Shown here in pieces: positions 59,218 through 64,000 of a DNA stretch of 64,000 bases. The position numbers were made by a program, and so were the translations under genes. The stretch comes from Planctomycetota bacterium (GTDB lineage: Bacteria > Planctomycetota > Planctomycetia > Pirellulales > Lacipirellulaceae). How positions within the stretch are numbered: the first letter of the stretch is position 1; every line of letters begins with the position of its first letter. The notes beneath the pieces were generated by a model that was not told where the DNA came from, searched no databases, and worked only from the letters and a program-made list of their open reading frames with translations. The stretch is from assembly GCA_029259915.1 (NCBI GenBank), contig JAJDED010000001.1:49241-113240 (forward strand), in the 5' to 3' direction.

Positions 59218-60564
59218 TTACTTTCCTCCCTCGGCGTCTGGGTCTTCCATTCTCGCCAGCAGCCACTCTTGAGTCTTTTCGGTGCCAAAATGGATCAACG
59301 CGGGTGCTTGGTCCTTTGTGAGATTGTAAAGCCCAGTTTCAATTACCGTGTTGGGGTTGTCTCCAACCGTCCAAGCTGCCCGCTGCGACTCTTTGTCGAC
59401 CGAGCCCTGAATGGTCTGCGACGTGTCTTTCGCCGTGTTGACATAAGTTCCCGAGATCGTGCCGTCTTTAGAGATCTGCAATTGCATGAAGAAAATGGGG
59501 TCGCCATCCTCTTCGTGCACCAGTGCGAATACTCCCAGCGGCATCCACTCGATGTCTGTGTTCGACGTCACGGCATTATCAATGGTCACGGCGCCGGCTT
59601 CCGCAAAGCCAATAGCCTGGTTGGCATATTCTTCCGCCGTTGCGACTGGTTCACCTTCGTAATAGACCGTGTCGCCTTCGTAGTAGCAGTTCCCGCCGGT
59701 TCCATAGTCGTAGTACAGGCCGTCGCCAGATAGCCCATGCCAAACTCCTAATGTCCCCCAGGTCGCCCAACGATAGGGCCTATTGACGCGCCAACGCGCC
59801 CAGTTTGGATGATCTCTCCAGAATCCATCGTGTGGCAGGTGAGAGGGGTGGTGCCGCAAGTTTTGGCGAACACTTTGTCCGCGGTCTTGACGTCGCTCGG
59901 CGCGATCTTGCGGTGAGTTGGGCCGTGCGTCACGTCTGGCTTGTCGTGTGCCGGAACGGTCTTGGCGATTGTCGACTCGTTGGTCGCGCTGCTGGCTCCC
60001 AGGTCCTCGATCTCGGCTACCCGGCAGAGTATCGCGAGTGCTGATTGCCGCGCCAGCTGCCGCTCCACCCGCAGCTGCTGCGCCTGTACCTGGCGAAATA
60101 TTCAGGAACCGATTGATGTCGTTTTGCGATGGTCGTCCTTGCGGACCACTATTTCCAATTCGGTTTCCCGCTTGCCCGCGACCTGGTTGCTGAGCTGTCC
60201 GATTACCACGCTGCGCATAGTGATTCTGAATCGATCGGGGACCTGATTGCCCCTGGCCCGCCCGATTACCCGCCTGTGAACGATACGGTTGCAGGCTGGG
60301 TCGAGCGCCTGCTTGCGAACGGCTTGGTTGTTGTCTGTTCCCAGTCAAAGGTTGACTGCCGCGATACTGAGCACTACCACGATTTTGATTGTACGAAGGA
60401 CTCCGGCTCATCGAGGGCGCCGAACGGCCGCCGCCTGCGTGCATGCTACGCCCTCCACCTCCACCACGACCGCCGCCGCCACGGCCTCCACGCGCTTGTG
60501 CGTCAACGACCACTAAGGCAATAATCAACAAACCAACCAGACCGAGTACCGCATGCGATTTCAT
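59218..60564 (-). CDS. Planctomycete-type secreted Gly/Arg/Gln-rich protein
   Basis: A 448-residue exported protein. MKSHAVLGLVGLLIIALVVV then DAQARGG is a signal peptide. Residues 25-235 are low-complexity: a Gly/Arg block (ARGGRGGGGRGGGGGRSMHA), repeated Gln/Arg/Gly/Asn stretches (SQAGNRAGQG, GQAGNRIGNS), an Ala-rich helix (AAAAGGAAAGAAIS) and an Arg/Asp/Gln-rich run. From residue 245 the chain is ordered: HDGFWRDHPNWARWRVNRPY, WGTLGVWHGLSG, YYDYGTGGNCYYEGDTVYYE then GEPVATAEEYANQA. A C-terminal beta domain follows (MPLGVFALVHEEDGDPIFFM). Such proteins are common in planctomycetes and were sometimes labelled mu-protocadherin-like; no function is established. It follows the SnoaL-like gene on the same strand after 61 bases. 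Confidence 0.75.
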   Translation of the reverse strand: MKSHAVLGLVGLLIIALVVVDAQARGGRGGGGRGGGGGRSMHAGGGRSAPSMSRSPSYNQNRGSAQYRGSQPLTGNRQQPSRSQAGARPSLQPYRSQAGNRAGQGQSGPRSIQNHYAQRGNRTAQQPGRGQAGNRIGNSGPQGRPSQNDINRFLNISPGTGAAAAGGAAAGAAISTRDTLPGSRDRGPGSQQRDQRVDNRQDRSGTRQARRDARPNSPQDRAERRQDRGQSVRQNLRHHPSHLPHDGFWRDHPNWARWRVNRPYRWATWGTLGVWHGLSGDGLYYDYGTGGNCYYEGDTVYYEGEPVATAEEYANQAIGFAEAGAVTIDNAVTSNTDIEWMPLGVFALVHEEDGDPIFFMQLQISKDGTISGTYVNTAKDTSQTIQGSVDKESQRAAWTVGDNPNTVIETGLYNLTKDQAPALIHFGTEKTQEWLLARMEDPDAEGGK

Positions 60565-60625
60565 TGCAAACTCCTAATTGACATGCACTAACCTATGTTG
60601 TTCGAAGAGCAGATCTTGCGCTGGC

Positions 60626-61519
60626 TTACTTACGAATCACCGTTACCTCGTCAATGTTCGGTAACAGTTCTCCGTCGACCTCTCGACCTACTGACTGCAA
60701 AGTGAATGTGTCGTCGTCAATCAGCCGAATGATATTCACCATCGAAGCCTTCCGGCCATCGGGCAACACTCCCACGGCACGGATCGACCACCCGTCGTCG
60801 CGGCGACTCCAAATGCCTTGGGTAAAGCCACCGTCAGAATCGAATACCCACGATCGAATTGTCTCAACGGCCGGATCCCAACCAATAACCTGAGTGCCCG
60901 ACATATCTATTCTGTCTTCGATCATCACGGTGAACGATCGACTAATAAAATTGCGATTTGCTGTCCACTCACCTTGCATAGTGACCGATGCGCCTCCCTG
61001 GTCGTCAACCCATTCGCCAATCATCCATTCCAACTCTTGCAGTTGCTCATAGTGCGAGGGCGGGGGTAACTGTTGCGGGGCCAACTCCCGCACACTGCTA
61101 AGTTGCCATTTGCCATCTTCGAGCACGTGAATCGCCAGATAGCTTGATTCGCTCGCGGCATCCCCTGGACGTGTTACCAGCGCGGTTCCTACTTCCACTG
61201 CTACGCTCGGAGCAAGAAATCGCACCGAGAGATCAAGCAACTTGATTTGTGGCTTGTCATCTCCATCAAAGTAAGTTTTCATTTCCGCGAGAATCGCATC
61301 TCGCCCCTGAATCGGCGTTCCTTCAGGATCTATCCATTCGCCAGACTCCGACCAATGCGCAGCGACCGCCACTGCATCGCCACTGTTGAACGCGTCGACA
61401 TAAGACGCAATCGCTTGGCGCACTCCTACTTCGTCGTCGGCCGCGGAGGCCCTGTTGGCGGCAGGCCCTAACTGACACGCTAAAATCAAACAGAGTGAGA
61501 ATATTGCAATTCGATACAT
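60626..61519 (-). CDS. Secreted SnoaL-like/SgcJ-type protein
   Basis: A 297-residue exported protein. The ATG at 61519 has GAGGAG upstream, and a signal peptide (MYRIAIFSLCLILACQLGPA, cleaved near ASADD) follows. Residues 30-150 match the SnoaL-like/NTF2 fold of the SgcJ/EcaC group (VRQAIASYVDAFNSGDAVAV, HWSESGEWIDPEGTPIQGRD). Residues 165-295 form a second beta-rich domain (LEWMIGEWVDDQGGASVTMQ, FTQGIWSRRDDGWSIRAVGV). The cone-like NTF2 fold can bind small ligands or catalyse isomerisation, but no catalytic set is evident. It probably shares a transcript with the Gly/Arg-rich gene. Confidence 0.8.
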   Translation of the reverse strand: MYRIAIFSLCLILACQLGPAANRASAADDEVGVRQAIASYVDAFNSGDAVAVAAHWSESGEWIDPEGTPIQGRDAILAEMKTYFDGDDKPQIKLLDLSVRFLAPSVAVEVGTALVTRPGDAASESSYLAIHVLEDGKWQLSSVRELAPQQLPPPSHYEQLQELEWMIGEWVDDQGGASVTMQGEWTANRNFISRSFTVMIEDRIDMSGTQVIGWDPAVETIRSWVFDSDGGFTQGIWSRRDDGWSIRAVGVLPDGRKASMVNIIRLIDDDTFTLQSVGREVDGELLPNIDEVTVIRK

Positions 61520-61849
61520 GTTTCGATGCTCCTCAAGGGGACACACTCGGAATCTTCAGTCCTGACGAGTATTGTGAATATCAACATATCTTAAAGGTCC
61601 CCAAATTACCATTTGTCCGTGTGGTACAATAGGTCGCGTCAGCGAAAATGCTATGAATAGAGGTAGTTCCGAGGCACCAACGCCTCAGGAATTGTCACCA
61701 TGAGAATCCAATGGTAGTCAGCAACCATTCAAGCCGACCAAATTCTTGTCAGCCGCGCAGCATCGAACGGCAATCAGAAAGTGATCGTCCAGGATACTTC
61801 AAAGAAAAACACCGCTCACGCTGCAACACGTTCGTAGTGTCGGGCCCAA

Positions 61850-61908
61850 AAAAGGGGTCGGGTGTCTTTTTATGGGCCTGGACAAATCAAAGACTCCCGA
61901 CCCCTTTT
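61850..61908. repeat. Inverted repeat AAAAGGGGTCGGG element
   Basis: The left arm 61850-61869 and right arm 61889-61908 pair over 20 bases with one or two mismatches (AAAAGGGGTCGGG and GTCTTT blocks). The right-arm sequence recurs at 63222-63245. Confidence 0.75.
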
Positions 61909-62070
61909 CTCCCCAAGCGGCTTAGGTTGTTTGCCTGTTGGTCACCAAACACATGAAACGCTACCGGTACGCATCCAAGACGAAAAACGCACCCATTGCG
62001 GCCAATAAACAACCCAACTGGACCGCAGGCATCGCACATTCGGCTGAAAAACGACCAGCTTCCTGATGCT

Positions 62071-62202
62071 TAACTATTGTATTTCCAAGGAGCTTGAAGT
62101 TGTTTGGATTTTTTATACTACGCTGTAAACGGTGCGGGCCATGATGTGTAACTATTGTACTTTCAAAGAGCTTCGGATCGTATGAATTTTTTTACCTTAC
62201 GC
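62071..62202 (+). repeat. Two degenerate direct repeats of about 53 bases
   Basis: Both begin TAACTATTGTA, continue with TTTC and AGAGCTT- or AGGAGCTT-like sequence and a TTTTTT run, and end in ACGC. Copies start at 62071 and 62149, 78 bases apart. Confidence 0.55.
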
Positions 62203-62212
62203 CGTTGTTTGT

Positions 62213-62677
62213 TTAATCGTCTAATCGAATTGTACAATTTGGAAGTGCCAAGCGGAGAGTATTTATTGCATCATCTGTAAGGTTCGTGCTAGAAAGCGTC
62301 AACGTTCTTAGATTGTAAAGTTTAGAGAGACTTGATAGCCCTTTGTTCGTTAAGTCCTTGATGCGTAGAGACAGATTTTCAAGCTGTGTCAGTTGTGAAA
62401 TACAAGCAACTCCCGAATCACCTAGTCGATTATCGTTAAACCAAAGAGTTCTTAATTGACGAAGCTTTTGAAGAGATTCAATTCCTTCTCTTCCGATGCA
62501 AGAATAATCGATCTGAAGCTCGACAAGATGTTTTAGTTGCAGCAATTTCTCCATTTCGACATCCGTAAAACCCTCGCCGCAAACATATAGGCCTACTACA
62601 TGACCATCTCGTGTTTCTGAAACCCCAGCACCATGAATACTAGAAAGGACTTTTTTTTCTTGCGCAACGTCAGACAT
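62213..62677 (-). CDS. Leucine-rich-repeat protein
   Basis: A 154-residue protein without a signal peptide. After a short N-terminus it has about four LRR units of the cysteine-containing/internalin-like type: LLQLKHLVELQIDYSCIGRE, SLQKLRQLRTLWFNDNRLGD, CISQLTQLENLSLRIKDLTN and SLSKLYNLRTLTLSSTNLTD. It ends LALPNCTIRLDD. LRR proteins bind other proteins. Its place directly downstream of an RHS tip, on the same strand, makes an immunity-type partner possible, but this is only inferred from position. Base composition is noticeably AT-richer than the core genes, consistent with transfer. Confidence 0.75.
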   Translation of the reverse strand: MSDVAQEKKVLSSIHGAGVSETRDGHVVGLYVCGEGFTDVEMEKLLQLKHLVELQIDYSCIGREGIESLQKLRQLRTLWFNDNRLGDSGVACISQLTQLENLSLRIKDLTNKGLSSLSKLYNLRTLTLSSTNLTDDAINTLRLALPNCTIRLDD

Positions 62678-62760
62678 TCTATTACCTCAAAGGCTACTCA
62701 AAAGAGTAAATCACATTGCATCGCAAAAAGTGTACCTCACGAAAACCGAATAGTATACAC

Positions 62761-63219
62761 CTAACCCCTTGGGCATAGAGCTGTATACGCGATTTCACAA
62801 GCAGCCCGAGCTTTGCCATTCTTCATTGCTTGACAGAGCCTATTCATGGCTTCGCATTTATTGATGCCTAACTTCTTGGCCAATTTCTTAATCGCCCAAC
62901 ATAATGTCGCACATTCGGCAGCAGCTTCCGGACACTCCATTCTTTTACATCTACCGAAACATTTATCATCAAAAAAATCTAACCCATCCGGATCAAGCCC
63001 TATTGTTGGCATCCCTGATACATACTCATACAAATTCCACGGACTCCCTTCATACCCAATCGGATCCCGATTCAACCACCGACCTAACGCCGCATAATAA
63101 AACCGATTGCGATTCAACTGCAACCCGGTCTCGGGGTCGAGCCTTCTGCCAGTATACAGATACTCGTTGGCGATGAGGAACGAGGCGCGAGGAGTTAGGG
63201 GCGAGGGGATGATCGTCAA
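62761..63219 (-). pseudogene. RHS repeat-associated core and C-terminal tip, 5' part missing
   Basis: The frame reads ASFLIANEYLYTGRRLDPET, GLQLNRNRFYYAALGRWLNR, DPIGYEGSPWNLYEYVSGMP then TIGLDPDGLDFF. This is the RHS core that ends with the DPxG motif, normally at the end of proteins of well over 1000 residues. A Cys-rich tip of about 75 residues follows (CFGRCKRMECPEAAAECATL, KLGINKCEAMNRLCQAM). In intact RHS systems the tip is the toxin or effector. Upstream the coding sequence breaks off at the AAAGACTCCCGACCCCTTTT repeats, and no RHS repeats remain, so this is a remnant. Confidence 0.75.
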
Positions 63220-63381
63220 TCAAAGACTCCCGACCCCTTTTCTCCCCCGACCCCTTTTCTCCCCCCTTTTCTCCCCCCCAGCATCGAGCCACACACCGTT
63301 ACAACTATTACATATATCTAATTCGATACCGCGTTCAACACAGACACGCATTTCGCAACGACATAAAGGGCAGTCGATCAT
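63220..63381 (-). pseudogene. zf-TFIIB zinc-ribbon gene truncated by a repeat
   Basis: The minus strand from ATG 63381 gives 53 residues: MIDCPLCRCEMRVCVERGIE, LDICNSCNGVWLDAGGE, then EKRGEKRGRGRKGVGSL read from the repeat. The CPxC and CxxCxGVWLD blocks are the zf-TFIIB zinc ribbon. The usual GEL continuation is replaced at the point where the GGGGAGAAAAGGGGTCGGG repeats begin. The ATG overlaps the stop of the upstream membrane-protein gene (ATGA), so the two were translationally coupled. Confidence 0.7.
63222..63278. repeat. Tandem CCCCTTTTCTCC repeats
   Basis: Three successive units of CCGACCCCTTTTCTCC-type sequence, the first preceded by AAAGACTC exactly as in the element at 61889-61908. 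They separate the zinc-ribbon and RHS remnants. Confidence 0.75.
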
Positions 63382-63872
63382 TTGCCATCTCGGTTTTTCA
63401 AACGGGACTTAATCACCCCACCGGCTGCAGTAAGTGGAACTTGTATCGGAAATGCAAGTGAACCCCCGATTACAGCTCCACACACGACCGAAAGGCAGAG
63501 TTCTCCAATCCCTGTACTTGCATCGGAAACACCTAATCGAACCGCAAGCAGCATAAATACTGCCAACGATGCCCACCACAACGAATCAGCGATATGGTTG
63601 TGAATTGAACGAAAGGGCTGCAGAATTCGGCAGAAAAATGTCCCACTCGTCGCAGCTGCCAATAGTGGCCAAAACTGTCCCACTCCTAGCACACACCCCA
63701 GGACGGTCACAACGAATAGTAGTTGTTTAAGGCTAAATCGCTTTAACCTACTAGGAAATACCGTAATTTCGCCAAACTTGTGGGAATCCCTCAAAAATTT
63801 CAATACCATTAGGAACAATGTTAGCAGAATGAATTGGAGACTAGCAGTCTGTCTACTGAAGAGATATTGCAA
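63378..63872 (-). CDS. Small membrane protein of unknown function
   Basis: A 164-residue protein with about four predicted transmembrane helices: LQFILLTLFLMVLKFL, KQLLFVVTVLGCVLGVGQFW, SLWWASLAVFMLLAVRLGV and GELCLSVVCGAVIGGSLAF. The loop RLKRFSLKQLLFVVTVLGCV resembles a FSLrtLLxVxTxxA-type segment that starts many planctomycete membrane proteins of no known function. Its stop overlaps the start of the zinc-ribbon gene. No role can be assigned. Confidence 0.65.
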   Translation of the reverse strand: MQYLFSRQTASLQFILLTLFLMVLKFLRDSHKFGEITVFPSRLKRFSLKQLLFVVTVLGCVLGVGQFWPLLAAATSGTFFCRILQPFRSIHNHIADSLWWASLAVFMLLAVRLGVSDASTGIGELCLSVVCGAVIGGSLAFPIQVPLTAAGGVIKSRLKNRDGK

Positions 63873-63899
63873 GAACCTGTGGATGAGAATTTTTGAAAA

Positions 63900-64000
63900 T
63901 CAGGCGGCATCCTTGGTTTCTTTTTCTCCGTCGATGAACTTGATTCCTTGAATCACTTCGGGCAATAGGGAAGCACCATTCAAGAGCCGCCACTTCTTCT
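63900..64000 (-). CDS. C-terminal end of a transposase, rest beyond the right edge
   Basis: The minus-strand frame at the right edge reads KKWRLLNGASLLPEVIQGIK then FIDGEKETKDAA and stops at 63900. The pattern W-R-L-x-G-x-x-x-L-x-x-V-I-x-G-I-K-F-x-D-G is what I associate with the C-termini of IS256-type (zinc-binding variant) transposases. With 33 residues visible the family call is tentative. Confidence 0.5.
   Translation of the reverse strand, partial: KKWRLLNGASLLPEVIQGIKFIDGEKETKDAA

Larger units (their letters stand above)
61520..62212. other. Intergenic region, about 690 bases, with repeats
   Basis: No supported gene. It holds the hairpin element at 61850-61908 and a pair of degenerate direct repeats (62071-62123 and 62149-62202). 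Confidence 0.5.

Noticed and set aside
59043..59288. 81-codon minus-strand frame after tRNA-Leu
   Set aside because: It overlaps the end of the Gly/Arg-rich gene and reads into repeat-like sequence; noted only as possible transposase debris.

Overview
This window looks like a chromosomal segment of a planctomycete, probably Pirellulales-like. The evidence is the gene content: many secreted proteins ending in a PEP-CTERM sorting tail, several with dockerin-like Asp-rich repeats just before it; a DUF1559 pilin-like protein with its lipoprotein partner; a planctomycete-type Gly/Arg-rich secreted protein; a Lpg1974/BBP7-like outer-membrane barrel; and long intergenic gaps with weak ribosome binding sites. 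No search was run, so family assignments rest on motifs read from the sequence.

Layout. 1-7.7 kb: an NHL-repeat lipoprotein cut by the left edge, a Sua5/YrdC-phosphatase fusion with rpiB, a Ser/Thr kinase, a small coiled-coil protein and a very large secreted protein of unknown function. 7.9-20.7 kb: a surface and exoenzyme region with a vanadium-haloperoxidase-like protein, a three-gene minus-strand operon (GH16-like protein, sulfotransferase, putative glycosidase), further PEP-CTERM proteins, a TPR-tailed alkaline-phosphatase-superfamily enzyme, and the DUF1559 protein with its lipoprotein. 20.9-33.3 kb: a Na+/solute symporter, a PIN toxin-type pair, a PEP-CTERM esterase, a second copy of the putative glycosidase family, a ROK regulator divergent from a GH94 phosphorylase, and ferrochelatase. 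33.4-42.4 kb: a type IIG restriction-modification enzyme, a RAYT transposase flanked by REP palindromes, a YgiT-type zinc finger, an aldo/keto reductase, a flippase and a beta-helix protein.

42.6-49.5 kb holds the most unusual locus. Two tandem paralogous secreted small proteins with duplicated promoters and leaders are followed by an outer-membrane barrel on the other strand, then a two-gene unit. That unit encodes a barrel protein whose N-terminal region carries seven PFxW motifs, and a Sec-exported stand-alone C39 cysteine peptidase. The arrangement recalls the logic of the proteobacterial Fap amyloid system (barrel plus periplasmic C39 peptidase plus small secreted subunits), but the proteins are different.

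49.6-58.8 kb is housekeeping: tsaB, a metallophosphoesterase, yidC with a PDZ insertion, mnmE, an M28 peptidase, a DUF971 protein and tRNA-Leu(UAG). A HigBA-type toxin-antitoxin pair sits at the 3' end of tsaB between two diverged copies of that end. 58.8-64 kb is an eroded accessory zone: short repeats, two secreted proteins, an LRR protein, an RHS tip, a zinc-ribbon gene broken by a repeat, a small membrane protein and the end of a transposase gene at the right edge.
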